Shown: one piece after another, positions 44,257-52,897 of the stretch | Layout of the letters: each line of letters opens with the position of its first letter | Numbering within the stretch: the stretch's first letter is position 1 | Notes under the pieces: generated by a model | Told to the model about the DNA's origin: nothing | The model's database searches: none | What the model saw: only the letters and a program-made list of their open reading frames with translations | Assembly: GCA_002162955.1 (NCBI GenBank) | Contig: MABD01000037.1 | Coordinates: 286,031 to 350,030 of the forward strand | DNA length: 64,000 nt | Source: Gammaproteobacteria bacterium 45_16_T64 | Lineage (GTDB): Bacteria; Pseudomonadota; Gammaproteobacteria; Pseudomonadales; Ketobacteraceae | Reading direction: 5' to 3' | Program-made: the position numbers and the translations under genes

Positions 44257-45402
44257 ATGTCATTACCGATCGATAATCAAGCGTTCTCCGATTTACTCTA
44301 TGCCCTATATGGTTCTGCTACGAGCTCAGAAGCGAACAGCAAGCACTTCCTAACCCACCTTCGTCAGATGCTCAATCTTCAGCACGCGACTATGATCGTA
44401 CGCCAGCCTACGGCGACCGACCCTGGCCTGATCTATACCAGCGGTGATGATGCAGATATCGCCATCATGGATACCGAAGCCGGAGGTTACGCCAGCTTAT
44501 ACGCCCAAGACCCCCTGGTGAACCTAGCCATTGGTGAAGTCGTCACTCTAGAAGAGCAGACTCCCAGAGCACAATTGATTAAGAGCGACTATTACCAGCT
44601 GTTTCTTAAGCCTTATAATATCGATTATGTTGCTGGCATCGATTGGTTATATGAAAAGAACTCACGCATATCGATCCGATTCACCCGCGAGGAATCTCAG
44701 GGAAATTTCACGTCTGAAGAATTGGATTTCTTCCGCCTGATCATCCCGCATCTAGAGCAATCCGTAGCATTAGGCATTCAGTTACGTCAATTAGACTCTG
44801 AACGACAAATTTATGCCGATTCCATTTCTAAGCGCTCTATCGGTATCATCACCCTCGACAAAAATGGCAACATCCTTCAGTTTAACAATACCGCTGACCA
44901 ATACCTCACGGATTCCGATGGCCTGCATCAGACCCAGAATCAAATAAAGGTAGGCAACAATGCGCTTAATGAAAAACTCAACAAATACATACAAGAAGCG
45001 CTAGAAGCCATAAAAACGAAACAACGAGCTGCGATTAACGCACTTGCGGTACCTCGAGATAGCGGTAAAGCCGATTACCAAATCATGATAAAACCTATCT
45101 CAGTAGAAAACCATAACGAGTCGGATGTCACCCCCTACCTCACCGTGTTGATTCAAGATCCTGAGCGAAATCTAGAAATATCCGTCCGTACGTTAATGAA
45201 CCTCTATCAGCTCACCATGTCCGAAGCCACCATTGCGATTCTACTGGCAGAAGGTCATACCACTGATGAAGTGGCAGACGAGCTAGACATTAAAAAGAAC
45301 ACCGTAAGAGCCCATCTACGCTCTATGTTCGTTAAAATGGGAGTTACTCAGCAATCCATGCTGGTATCGCTCGTCTTAACCAGCCTAGCCTCAACCCAAT
45401 AA
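44257..45402 (+). CDS. LuxR-family regulator, possible steroid regulator
   Basis: A 381-aa regulator. The C-terminal LuxR helix-turn-helix spans about residues 315-375 (LTMSEATIAILLAEGHTTDEVADELDIKKNTVRAHLRSMFVKMGVTQQSMLV). The N-terminus is a sensor region with a PAS-like stretch (SISKRSIGIITLDKNGNILQFNNTADQYL). The Comamonas testosteroni steroid regulator TeiR is also a LuxR-type protein next to steroid genes, so control of this island is plausible but unproven. It lies 198 bp after hsaF behind a terminator. Confidence 0.87.
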   Translation: MSLPIDNQAFSDLLYALYGSATSSEANSKHFLTHLRQMLNLQHATMIVRQPTATDPGLIYTSGDDADIAIMDTEAGGYASLYAQDPLVNLAIGEVVTLEEQTPRAQLIKSDYYQLFLKPYNIDYVAGIDWLYEKNSRISIRFTREESQGNFTSEELDFFRLIIPHLEQSVALGIQLRQLDSERQIYADSISKRSIGIITLDKNGNILQFNNTADQYLTDSDGLHQTQNQIKVGNNALNEKLNKYIQEALEAIKTKQRAAINALAVPRDSGKADYQIMIKPISVENHNESDVTPYLTVLIQDPERNLEISVRTLMNLYQLTMSEATIAILLAEGHTTDEVADELDIKKNTVRAHLRSMFVKMGVTQQSMLVSLVLTSLASTQ

Positions 45403-45478
45403 TCAAAAGATACGTGGCCCCATAACACTACAAGCTTGTCCCCATTTAATCTCGTTACCATTTTAAAATGATGAGATC

Positions 45479-45501
45479 GTTAAATCACACAATGATTTAA
45501 C
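45479..45501. promoter_or_regulatory. Perfect inverted repeat upstream of the metal hydrolase gene
   Basis: GTTAAATC-N7-GATTTAAC, a perfect 8-bp dyad, ends 23 bp before the hydrolase start and just before its AGGTGGGG ribosome site. It is a likely repressor operator. Confidence 0.5.
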
Positions 45502-45523
45502 CCAAATAAGAAGGTGGGGACAC

Positions 45524-46345
45524 ATGCCAACAATATTACCAACGCCAGATTCCATATCCATTACACCCAGACGCTTACACCTGGAGTTCGATGGACTGGA
45601 AACCACATTTGTTCAAGGCAACCCCGTCTTAACATCGCTCTTCTGCTCACTATCTGCAGTGTTTCCTCCTGGTGAGCGTCAGTTTATTGATAGCGTCCGA
45701 TATTACCAAGACCAAGTCACCGACCCAGAAATGAAAAAACGCGTACGCGCCTTTATCGGTCAAGAGGCGCACCATGGCAATCTGCATGAAGTGTTCAACG
45801 ACAAAATACAAGATTTAGGTTGGCGTACCGACCTAGTGGAAAGGCAAACCACCTTTATTAATAAGTTTATCGTTTACATGTCTCCTGAAAGGCAATTGGC
45901 ACAGACTGTCGCACTGGAACACCTAACCGCGCTTTTCGCTAATTTCTTGATGAACAATCCTGATTTTTTGGGTAAAAATCCGCACCCTGATCTAAAGACC
46001 TTATTTATGTGGCACGCAGTAGAGGAGACTGAACACAAAGCCGTTGCTTATGACCTTTATCAACAAGTCGTGGGGAACGACAAACTACGTAAAGCCGAAA
46101 TGCGATTTATTCTTCCGGTATTTATGGGGCACATGTTTGAGTCAACGGCTCTATTGCTGATGCGTAACAAAAAGCTCTCCCACCGTGGGGGTTGGCTAAA
46201 AACCCGCAATGAATTGTTTGGCAAACACGGTGTATTTACTGCAATAAAGGCAGAACTAAATGAATACTATGATGACGAATTTCATCCATGGCAAACGGAT
46301 AATTCTGCATTGGCTAACAATTGGCTACAGGAACTAGCGTTGTAG
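45524..46345 (+). CDS. Predicted metal-dependent hydrolase (PF10118/COG3687)
   Basis: A 273-aa all-helical protein of the 'predicted metal-dependent hydrolase' family. It has ferritin-like metal ligands: FIGQEAHHGNLHE, ALEHLTALFANFLM and WHAVEETEHKAVAYDLYQQV. The E...E/EExH pattern suggests a di-metal centre. No reaction is established for the family. It is convergent with the fatty-acid hydroxylase gene (3 bp between stops). Confidence 0.85.
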   Translation: MPTILPTPDSISITPRRLHLEFDGLETTFVQGNPVLTSLFCSLSAVFPPGERQFIDSVRYYQDQVTDPEMKKRVRAFIGQEAHHGNLHEVFNDKIQDLGWRTDLVERQTTFINKFIVYMSPERQLAQTVALEHLTALFANFLMNNPDFLGKNPHPDLKTLFMWHAVEETEHKAVAYDLYQQVVGNDKLRKAEMRFILPVFMGHMFESTALLLMRNKKLSHRGGWLKTRNELFGKHGVFTAIKAELNEYYDDEFHPWQTDNSALANNWLQELAL

Positions 46346-46348
46346 CGT

Positions 46349-47068
46349 TCACTTATCTTTCGCAATCGTTCCGAATAACCAATCCCAATGAGTGCCGATA
46401 AAACCGAAGTTATATCGGCCATACTCATGATGAGCCTGGTGGAAACCAAAGTACCGCTTCGCCATTCCCCAGCCTTTCACATTGGCGAAGGGGTTATAAT
46501 TACTGTGTCCATTGGCCATTCCCACCATAAACCAAATATAAAACACCATCACCATCAAGCTGCTCACAGGAAATATCAACACAAACAATAGGTACGGAAT
46601 TTGATTAAGGATGGTTTCTACTGGGTGAAGGCTAAGCGTAGACCAAGGCGTAACACGAATGGATTGATGATGGTGATTATGAAAACGTTTACATTTCTTA
46701 GTATGTAGCAAGCGATGGGTAAAGTAGTTAATAAAATCGAAGAACAAAAGAAACCCACCAATTTGAAGCGCCGCTTCCAAAAACGATGACGGAACGATCG
46801 CATCCGAAACGCGACAGCAAGCCACCATAAATAATGCGTATATCCCGCAATTCATCAAACTGCTGAGTATTTCACGCCGGCGTTGATTAGGTTTAAGTTT
46901 ACGATCATCGATTAACGCACCAACACCCAGAACATTTCGCATCGAACCGTAGATTAATGACACCGCTCCTGCGATCACAAAATATATCAACAACTGAACA
47001 ATGTAAGCCAAAAATAAACTATAAAAAATATTATCCGATAGTGTGATTTCCTGAAGAACTCCTTGCAC
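46349..47068 (-). CDS. Fatty-acid hydroxylase / sterol desaturase superfamily protein
   Basis: A 239-aa integral membrane di-iron enzyme with about four to five helices. The histidine boxes of the family are visible: FINYFTHRLLHTKKCKRFHNHHHQS (HxxxH and HxxHH) and, late, GFHQAHHEYGRYNFG. Members hydroxylate or desaturate fatty acids, sterols or carotenoids. Its position one gene from the steroid island makes a steroid or lipid substrate possible but not shown. Confidence 0.85.
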   Translation of the reverse strand: MQGVLQEITLSDNIFYSLFLAYIVQLLIYFVIAGAVSLIYGSMRNVLGVGALIDDRKLKPNQRRREILSSLMNCGIYALFMVACCRVSDAIVPSSFLEAALQIGGFLLFFDFINYFTHRLLHTKKCKRFHNHHHQSIRVTPWSTLSLHPVETILNQIPYLLFVLIFPVSSLMVMVFYIWFMVGMANGHSNYNPFANVKGWGMAKRYFGFHQAHHEYGRYNFGFIGTHWDWLFGTIAKDK

Positions 47069-47141
47069 AACAATCCCCTCCGTCGGTACGAATTTATTTT
47101 CTCATCCCGAGCCCTATGATAGGGTAAATTGACAAAGAGAT

Positions 47142-47693
47142 CTATGTGCGGTTCGAATACATGACATCAGTTCTGATCACGTATTTTGTACCACTGATTA
47201 CCGGAGAACCACGATGAATCTGATGGTGCCAGAATAAGAGGGCATCCCCCTTCTCCGGCGTTATGGAAAATTCGCCAAAGTCAGTTGTACCACCAATGTA
47301 ATCATCATTAAGATAAAACATAAGTGTAAACTGCGACCTTTCTCCGTTGTCTCTTTCGTAATAACCATCGTGATGCCAATCAAACTGCTCTCCTTTATCA
47401 TAACGATAAAAACGAAACCGCTCGTTTAATCCAATAGCAATACGCCCCTTAAACTCATCAAACATATAATCTCGACACAGTCTCCACATCTGATCAGCCA
47501 TATCAGCGCGATCAATAATGACCCGAGTATTATTACGAATATCTTGTCGCATGACCGGCCCAGAAGACGTTGTTATCGGTGCATCGTCAAACCCAACAGC
47601 TTCAGATTCTCGAATAAGTGAATCGCAAACAATGTCTTCCAGCAATTTCTTTATAACTATCGTATTATCTGAATAATGAACTATTTCTTTCAT
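47142..47693 (-). CDS. 2OG-Fe(II) dioxygenase (prolyl-4-hydroxylase-like)
   Basis: A 183-aa double-stranded beta-helix oxygenase. Iron ligands are HHD in EQFDWHHDGYYERDNGERSQFTLMFYLND and the distal His in ALLFWHHQIHRGSPVISGTKYVIRTDVMY, with Lys/Arg to bind 2-oxoglutarate. It resembles the P4H domain without signal or other modules, so it probably modifies a cytoplasmic protein or small molecule. It follows the DUF4291 gene by 38 bp and is likely cotranscribed. The ATG at 47693 is used; a TTG lies two codons upstream. Confidence 0.87.
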   Translation of the reverse strand: MKEIVHYSDNTIVIKKLLEDIVCDSLIRESEAVGFDDAPITTSSGPVMRQDIRNNTRVIIDRADMADQMWRLCRDYMFDEFKGRIAIGLNERFRFYRYDKGEQFDWHHDGYYERDNGERSQFTLMFYLNDDYIGGTTDFGEFSITPEKGDALLFWHHQIHRGSPVISGTKYVIRTDVMYSNRT

Positions 47694-47731
47694 CTGCAAA
47701 CCAAAGATTAATTTTAATGCTAGTTTATTCG

Positions 47732-48325
47732 CTAACTTCCTATCATCAGGTGCGCAGCAATACCGGAAGCAAGCGGATAACGCGCCTCAACAGGAAGGTA
47801 TTTCGAATAGTTCTTCCCTCCCTCTTTCTTCAATTTCCTCAGTTTGTGCACAAGAGGAGTGACATCCTCAATTTTAACGATCCATTCATCCACATACTCC
47901 CGAATGATATGTCGGCTCAATCCGACTTGAATACTAAAATAAGGCAACGCTGAGCCCCTTTGACTTCTTTCAGTGTCCCATTGTACATGTACAGAGGCGC
48001 TATCAAAATCTGCCTGCCATTCTTTTCCGGAACCATGGATTTTATTTTCAGGAGATGTCAGCACTCCCAAAGAAAGTGCCTTCTCCCAACCAGCTCGAGT
48101 AATATGTACTGCAAGTATTCGCTCCTGACTAGATTTTTGAGCCCAATTGCTGCGATGCATTAACCATAAAAATGACGGTTTTATCCAAGTCATTCGATTG
48201 AACGAAAATGGCTTCACAAAAGTCTGATGCTCCATTGCCAAATTGGCTAATTTCTCCGAATATGCCTGATACATAACAATCGTATCTCGATCATATTTCG
48301 CCCTTATTTCATATAAATTACCCAT
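47732..48325 (-). CDS. DUF4291 protein
   Basis: A 197-aa protein of the DUF4291 family, function unknown. The family signature is clear: LYEIRAKYDRDTIVMYQAYSEKLANLA, FSFNRMTWIKPSFLWLMHRSNWAQKSSQERILAVHITRAGWEKAL and IQVGLSRHIIREYVDEWIVKIEDVT. The conserved TWIKPSFLW and HRSNWA region is likely the active or binding site. The ATG at 48325 begins the family. Its promoter region shares a motif with the promoter of the NADAR cluster, hinting at common control. Confidence 0.85.
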   Translation of the reverse strand: MGNLYEIRAKYDRDTIVMYQAYSEKLANLAMEHQTFVKPFSFNRMTWIKPSFLWLMHRSNWAQKSSQERILAVHITRAGWEKALSLGVLTSPENKIHGSGKEWQADFDSASVHVQWDTERSQRGSALPYFSIQVGLSRHIIREYVDEWIVKIEDVTPLVHKLRKLKKEGGKNYSKYLPVEARYPLASGIAAHLMIGS

Positions 48326-48354
48326 AAATTCCAATCACCCTATCCACGCACCCG

Positions 48355-48407
48355 CACTTAGTGGCTATACAACCCCAATGATAGTGTCTCAGAAACACTT
48401 GTTCAAC
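48355..48407 (-). promoter_or_regulatory. Motif shared with the NADAR-operon promoter, copy A
   Basis: It contains CACTTA, GTGGCTATACAACCC, ATGATAGTGTCT and ACACT, the last two making an imperfect dyad (48383-48399). The same order of words occurs at 61876-61933. It lies 30-80 bp before the DUF4291 start. Confidence 0.55.
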
Positions 48408-48506
48408 TAAAAATATTTAGGCACCGAACTTATCGTACTCAATTGCAGGTGACATGCCTTTAAATTTGCGCTAAGCTGTTGACGTTTTTATCTACTAAAT
48501 AGTGCA

Positions 48507-48830
48507 ATGAAACCAAATCCTATACAAAAGCGTCAGGCTCTTAGCCTCAGTGTGCTGCTATTACTCGCCCAATTGTTGGCAGTAATACATTTGCCCGTGC
48601 ACGCGCTTTCAGTTTCCGATTCTTCAGACCACCTTTCCACCGCAGTAGATCATCTTCATGAGTGTAGTATTTGCCTTGTCCTTGATAGTGTTGAGAATGG
48701 CCTATCATTCTCTGCTACACCTTTTCCTATAAGTGCCAATACACATTGTTCAATTTCGGTTTTCCCTAAGCACCCAATCGCGAGTCGCTTTACTCTATTC
48801 AGGTCAAGAGCCCCACCTTCTTTTTCATAA
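48507..48830 (+). CDS. DUF2946-like small protein, first gene of a metal-uptake operon
   Basis: A 107-aa protein with an N-terminal membrane/signal segment (LSLSVLLLLAQLLAVIHLPVHAL) and a HLHECSICLVLD motif (His plus CxxC), as in DUF2946 proteins that accompany copper or zinc systems. The HxHExCxxC cluster could bind metal at the membrane surface. It precedes the porin, ZnuA-like and ZnuB-like genes on the same strand with a 91-bp gap. Confidence 0.65.
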   Translation: MKPNPIQKRQALSLSVLLLLAQLLAVIHLPVHALSVSDSSDHLSTAVDHLHECSICLVLDSVENGLSFSATPFPISANTHCSISVFPKHPIASRFTLFRSRAPPSFS

Positions 48831-48921
48831 TTTTCGATACCTTTCATACAGTTACAAAACAATACGGCAAGCTCGAGAATGGGCGCTGCCCGGCTTTTAT
48901 TGACTTATTATTGAGAATACT

Positions 48922-50181
48922 ATGAGAAAGAATCTTTTTCCTATCGCCGCATCTGCGTTATTAATGACAGGCATAGCTCACGCTGAATCTTCTAATGACA
49001 CCTCTTTTAACCCCAAAATCAGCGTCATACTAGACGGCGCCTATTACAGCGACAATGTGGATGGTGACGGGATAGAGCGCTTGGACGAAATGGCCGGGAT
49101 TTTAGGTGGACACGGACACGAAGAAGATGCACATGGTCATGGTGGTCTCAGCCGCGGGTTCAACTTAAGAGAAACAGAATTAACACTCTCAGGCACTGTT
49201 GACCCCTACCTCGATGCCTGGCTCAGCGTTGCGTTTGCAGACGGCGAAGCAGAAGTTGAAGAAGCGTATTTTGAAACTCGAGGCTTACCTGCTGGCTGGA
49301 AAATCAAAGGCGGAAAGTTTCTAAGCGGCGTGGGATATCATAATGCACAGCACCTACATAGTTGGGACTTTGCTGACCAAAACCTCGCATACCTTTCTCT
49401 ATTTGGCGACCATGGATTAGTTGATTCAGGTGTCCAAGTCACCTATCAACCCGCAACCAGCATGTACACCTTGTTGGGTGCTGAAGTACTACAAGGCGAC
49501 CAAGAGAAACTCGGCGCATCCTTAGACGGTGAAGGCCTTGAAGAAGAAGCAGGCCCTCATCTCACTACGTTTTTTGCAAAGGCTGCACCAGACCTAGGCG
49601 CCGATCATGCCCTACAATTTGGCTTATCTTATATCCACGTTGGAAACCACCAAGAGGACCACGGTGATGCAGACGAATCCCCAGCGGTCGTGGAATTGCT
49701 TGAGGGTGAGGCCAATGTTTTCGGTATTGATACCGTCTACAAAATGCTACCAACAGGGTCTTACGGTCAAGGAGGCCTAAAACTCCAAGCTGAGTACTTT
49801 TATCTCACCAAAGACCTCACAATAGAAGATGCCTCAGAGGCAGACGAAATTGGAGAAGAAGTCACCGGCGAACAGGATGGTTTTTATATACAAGCGGTGT
49901 ATGGTTTTGCGCCACGCTGGTCCATAGGAGCACGTTATAGCGCCACAGGAATGACCAATGATCTTGAAGAAGAGGAAAAAGTTGATCTTGGTGAATCCTC
50001 TCGTACAACACTCGCACTTACCTGGTACCCGACTGAATTCTCCAAGTTCAGATTACAATTCGCTCGTGCAAATATCAGTGTGTTTGATGAAGAAGAAGAA
50101 CAATCCAACGACGACACGTTTAATCAAATACTTTTGCAGTACAACATCAGCCTAGGTGCCCATGGCGCTCACCAATTCTAA
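48922..50181 (+). CDS. Outer-membrane porin-like protein with His-rich segment, zinc operon
   Basis: A 419-aa secreted protein with signal peptide (LFPIAASALLMTGIAHA) and alternating amphipathic strands typical of a beta-barrel. It has RGFNLRETELTLSGTVDPYLDAWLSVAF, WKIKGGKFLSGVGYHNAQHLHSWDF and a C-terminal strand FNQILLQYNISLGAHGAHQF. A His/Glu-rich loop (HGHEEDAHGHGG, about residues 65-76) is a probable zinc trap. It is followed directly by the ZnuA-like gene, so it likely brings metal across the outer membrane. The family name is not certain. Confidence 0.8.
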   Translation: MRKNLFPIAASALLMTGIAHAESSNDTSFNPKISVILDGAYYSDNVDGDGIERLDEMAGILGGHGHEEDAHGHGGLSRGFNLRETELTLSGTVDPYLDAWLSVAFADGEAEVEEAYFETRGLPAGWKIKGGKFLSGVGYHNAQHLHSWDFADQNLAYLSLFGDHGLVDSGVQVTYQPATSMYTLLGAEVLQGDQEKLGASLDGEGLEEEAGPHLTTFFAKAAPDLGADHALQFGLSYIHVGNHQEDHGDADESPAVVELLEGEANVFGIDTVYKMLPTGSYGQGGLKLQAEYFYLTKDLTIEDASEADEIGEEVTGEQDGFYIQAVYGFAPRWSIGARYSATGMTNDLEEEEKVDLGESSRTTLALTWYPTEFSKFRLQFARANISVFDEEEEQSNDDTFNQILLQYNISLGAHGAHQF

Positions 50182-50194
50182 GAGGAGATTATTC

Positions 50195-51106
50195 ATGTTA
50201 ACTCGTCATTTCATAGCACTACTATCCCTACTCTTAGTGACTGAAGTCGCCGTTGCAGAGTTACAGGTTTTTACTTGTGAGCCGGAGCTTGAGTCTCTTG
50301 CTCAAACCCTTGGTGGTGATCTAGTAGAAACCTATAGCGCAACCCACGCTAAGCAGGATGTACATCATATCCAAGCTCGACCTAGCCTGATCAATCGCGT
50401 ACGTCGCGCCGATTTAGTGCTTTGCACAGGAGCCAGCCTAGAAATAGGCTGGCTCCCCGTACTTCTTCAAAAAGGTGCTAATCCCAAAGTGCAAAAAGAA
50501 CCTGGGTTATTTTATGCTGCCGACTACGCTGAAAAACTTAATGCTGGACAAAAGGCAGACCGCTCACAAGGGGATATACACCCAGAAGGCAATCCTCATA
50601 TCCTGCTGGACCCTCGCAATGTTCTCTTGGTGGCTGACCAACTTACGAAGCGATTTCAATTGCTTGACCCAAGTAATGCAACCACATACCAAAGGAATTT
50701 AGATGTTTTTACCCAACGCTGGCGAAGTGCCATAAGTCGATGGACCGCAGATGCAGCCTCCCTTAAGGGTAAGTCGGTCGTCGCTCATCATAAAAGTTGG
50801 TTGTATCTACTGAATTGGTTGGGCATGAACTTAGTCGCCACACTTGAACCGTTGCCCGGTATTCCGCCATCCACCAGGCATTTGAGCGGCCTCCTAAAAC
50901 AGATGAATCAAGCGCCAGCTTATGCCATTATCCGATCACCTTCAGCAGACAAGAAAGGCAGTCAATGGCTCGCTAAAAAAACACAGATATGTGCGATTGA
51001 GCTTCCTTTTACCGTCGGGGGCAATAAAGCCGCAACTGACTTGTTTCATTTATTCGACTCTACAATTGAGTTGCTGATAAATGCGGATGACTGTAAATCA
51101 AGGTAA
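50195..51106 (+). CDS. Zinc-type ABC substrate-binding protein (ZnuA/TroA family)
   Basis: A 303-aa periplasmic metal-binding protein of cluster A-I. It has a signal peptide (FIALLSLLLVTEVAVA). Family phrases are DVHHIQARPSLINRVRRADLVLCTGASLEIGWLPVLLQ, GDIHPEGNPHILLDPRN and VVAHHKSWLYLLNWLGM, which supply His ligands. The ATG at 50195 is fixed by AGAGGAGAT. The 3-bp gap to the permease gene indicates one transcript. No long His-rich loop of classical ZnuA is present. Confidence 0.88.
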   Translation: MLTRHFIALLSLLLVTEVAVAELQVFTCEPELESLAQTLGGDLVETYSATHAKQDVHHIQARPSLINRVRRADLVLCTGASLEIGWLPVLLQKGANPKVQKEPGLFYAADYAEKLNAGQKADRSQGDIHPEGNPHILLDPRNVLLVADQLTKRFQLLDPSNATTYQRNLDVFTQRWRSAISRWTADAASLKGKSVVAHHKSWLYLLNWLGMNLVATLEPLPGIPPSTRHLSGLLKQMNQAPAYAIIRSPSADKKGSQWLAKKTQICAIELPFTVGGNKAATDLFHLFDSTIELLINADDCKSR

Positions 51107-51109
51107 TAC

Positions 51110-51886
51110 ATGTTTGACATAATCGACCTCTCAATCATAGGACCAGCCTTTGCGGCTGGCCTCTTAGTACTTTCAACCCACGTCCCTTTAGGTCGTAAAG
51201 TGTTAGAAAGAGGAATCATTTTCCTTGATCTTGCCATCGCCCAATGCGCTGCATTGGGCGTGGTATTAGCCGGGTTCTTTTTCGACGAAGAAAATCACCT
51301 TGCGATACAAGTAAGTGCAGGGTTAGCAGCGATTGTATCTGCTGTATTTCTTAACTGGACAGAGAATTATTGGATTAGATTTCAGGAAGCTATTATCGGA
51401 TCCCTGTTTGTTCTTGCGGCAACAGGCAGCATCCTGGCCTTGGCTGGCAATCCTCACGGAGGAGAACACCTTAAAGCACTGCTAGTAGGTCAAATACTCT
51501 GGACCACCTGGGATCAGCTTCTTCCAATTGCTCTTGTGTATGCTGGTGTTTTAGGATGCATTACATGGTGTAAACATCCATTATTCCGTTTTTATTTTCC
51601 TTTTGCTATTTCTGTTACGCTATCAGTTCAACTTGTAGGCGTATATTTAGTATTTGCCAGTCTGATCATTCCTGCGTTAGCCTCCCAACGATTAAGCGAA
51701 TATAAAGGCATTAGCAAAGGTCTTCTCATAGGTGCATTCGGCTATGGCACGGGGTTAGTGTTATCAAGCATTTTTGATTTCCCCAGTGGCGCTATTATTG
51801 TTTGGTGCTTAGCCGTAATTGCTTTGTTGAGCAACTCTGTATCTATTTTCCAACAGGTATTCAATAAAAATTCGATACAAGCGTAA
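51110..51886 (+). CDS. Zinc-type ABC permease (ZnuB family)
   Basis: A 258-aa inner-membrane permease of the ABC-3 family with about seven to eight helices: AAGLLVLSTHVPLGRKVLERGIIFLDLAIAQCAALGVVLAG and VQLVGVYLVFASLIIPALASQRL are family-typical. It is the last gene of the operon. No ATP-binding gene occurs beside it, so the ATPase must be supplied from elsewhere. The stop codon lies in a terminator-like hairpin. Confidence 0.88.
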   Translation: MFDIIDLSIIGPAFAAGLLVLSTHVPLGRKVLERGIIFLDLAIAQCAALGVVLAGFFFDEENHLAIQVSAGLAAIVSAVFLNWTENYWIRFQEAIIGSLFVLAATGSILALAGNPHGGEHLKALLVGQILWTTWDQLLPIALVYAGVLGCITWCKHPLFRFYFPFAISVTLSVQLVGVYLVFASLIIPALASQRLSEYKGISKGLLIGAFGYGTGLVLSSIFDFPSGAIIVWCLAVIALLSNSVSIFQQVFNKNSIQA

Positions 51887-51900
51887 ACGCTTGTGTCGAA
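51866..51900 (-). terminator. Terminator between the convergent permease and LysR genes
   Basis: The 14-bp stem TTCGATACAAGCGT (51871-51884) / ACGCTTGTGTCGAA (51887-51900) contains one G-U pair. Leftward it is followed by five T, serving the leftward LysR gene. It includes the permease stop codon. Confidence 0.82.
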
Positions 51901-51924
51901 GAAAAAGTCACTCGAAAAATTTTA

Positions 51925-51957
51925 TCGTTACAGCGTTATTACAACGTTATTACAACG
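51925..51957. repeat. 11-bp tandem repeat just after the LysR stop
   Basis: CGTTATTACAA occurs twice in tandem (51934-51955) with a partial copy before it. It begins 3-5 bp downstream of the LysR stop. Confidence 0.65.
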
Positions 51958-51959
51958 CA

Positions 51960-52886
51960 TCAATCTAGCGTATTCGCTAACCATTGACGGAACCATTGGT
52001 GCGCCACATCATTGTCCCTATTTTTATGCCATACCAATCGGATATTGGCATTGGGATACGCAAACGGTAACGGCAATACCTGTAGTTTATCGATAGAATG
52101 ATAGTGCTCCACTAATCGTTTCGGTACCACGGCAATAAGATCTGAGTTCGCCACGACGTCCGGCACTACGACAAAACTTGACACAAACATCGCCAAGTTT
52201 CGCTGTGGAACGTCTTCTCCCATCAATTGTTCTATCGGAGTGCCTTTCCGCTTCGTTTTCCCCTCTGCTAAGGTTGAGCGTGGAATTATCGTTACCTGCG
52301 GCAATGTCTCGAACTGCTTCAAACTAACCTTTCCTTGAATTACGCCATGATCTCTTGAACAGATGACCGCAAGCCCCTCTTCAACCAACGCCTGGCTTCG
52401 AAATTCCAAGGGGTCATGCTCAACATAATCCAAGGCAAAGTCCAACGTACCTTGTTTTAGCTGGCGTAACATATCCTCCAGATGATCAGGATAGATCTTT
52501 AACTGCATGTATGGCGCATCTTTGCGTAATGCTGTAATTAGTGCAGGCGCTATTAGATATTCTGATGCGGCGTTCATCGCGACCTGTACGCACTGATCAT
52601 TGGTCGTAGCATCAAACGTTTGATTCACACAACTATCTTTGATCGCAGCCAAGGCGGGCTGAAGACTATCGTGCAACTGAAACGCTCTAGGTGTTGGTGT
52701 TAGCCCCCGTGCAGTACGAATAAATAGCTCATCGTTAAACATCACACGCAATCGCTTTAGCGCGTTACTCACAGCTGGCTGGCTCATCGCTAAGCGCTCT
52801 GCTGCCCGCGATAAGTGTTGTTCACATACAAGCGCATCAAATACAGGCAGTAAATTTAGATCTAACGAACGCAGGTTAACACTCAT
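51960..52886 (-). CDS. LysR-family transcriptional regulator
   Basis: A 308-aa regulator. Its N-terminal helix-turn-helix LRSLDLNLLPVFDALVCEQHLSRAAERLAMSQPAVSNALKRLRVMFNDELFIRTARGLTPT is of the NodD/LeuO-like subgroup; the rest is a periplasmic-binding-like sensor. It is downstream of fumC on the same strand. The ATG at 52886 is preceded by GGGTG that is locked in a 14-bp hairpin; an earlier ATG at 52928 is also in frame. Confidence 0.88.
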   Translation of the reverse strand: MSVNLRSLDLNLLPVFDALVCEQHLSRAAERLAMSQPAVSNALKRLRVMFNDELFIRTARGLTPTPRAFQLHDSLQPALAAIKDSCVNQTFDATTNDQCVQVAMNAASEYLIAPALITALRKDAPYMQLKIYPDHLEDMLRQLKQGTLDFALDYVEHDPLEFRSQALVEEGLAVICSRDHGVIQGKVSLKQFETLPQVTIIPRSTLAEGKTKRKGTPIEQLMGEDVPQRNLAMFVSSFVVVPDVVANSDLIAVVPKRLVEHYHSIDKLQVLPLPFAYPNANIRLVWHKNRDNDVAHQWFRQWLANTLD

Positions 52887-52897
52887 TTTATTATTCA

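Noticed and set aside
49565-49753. Minus-strand frame within the porin gene
   Set aside because: Antisense to a convincing secreted beta-barrel gene.
51893-52096. Plus-strand frame downstream of the permease gene
   Set aside because: Starts inside the terminator and overlaps the LysR gene in antisense.
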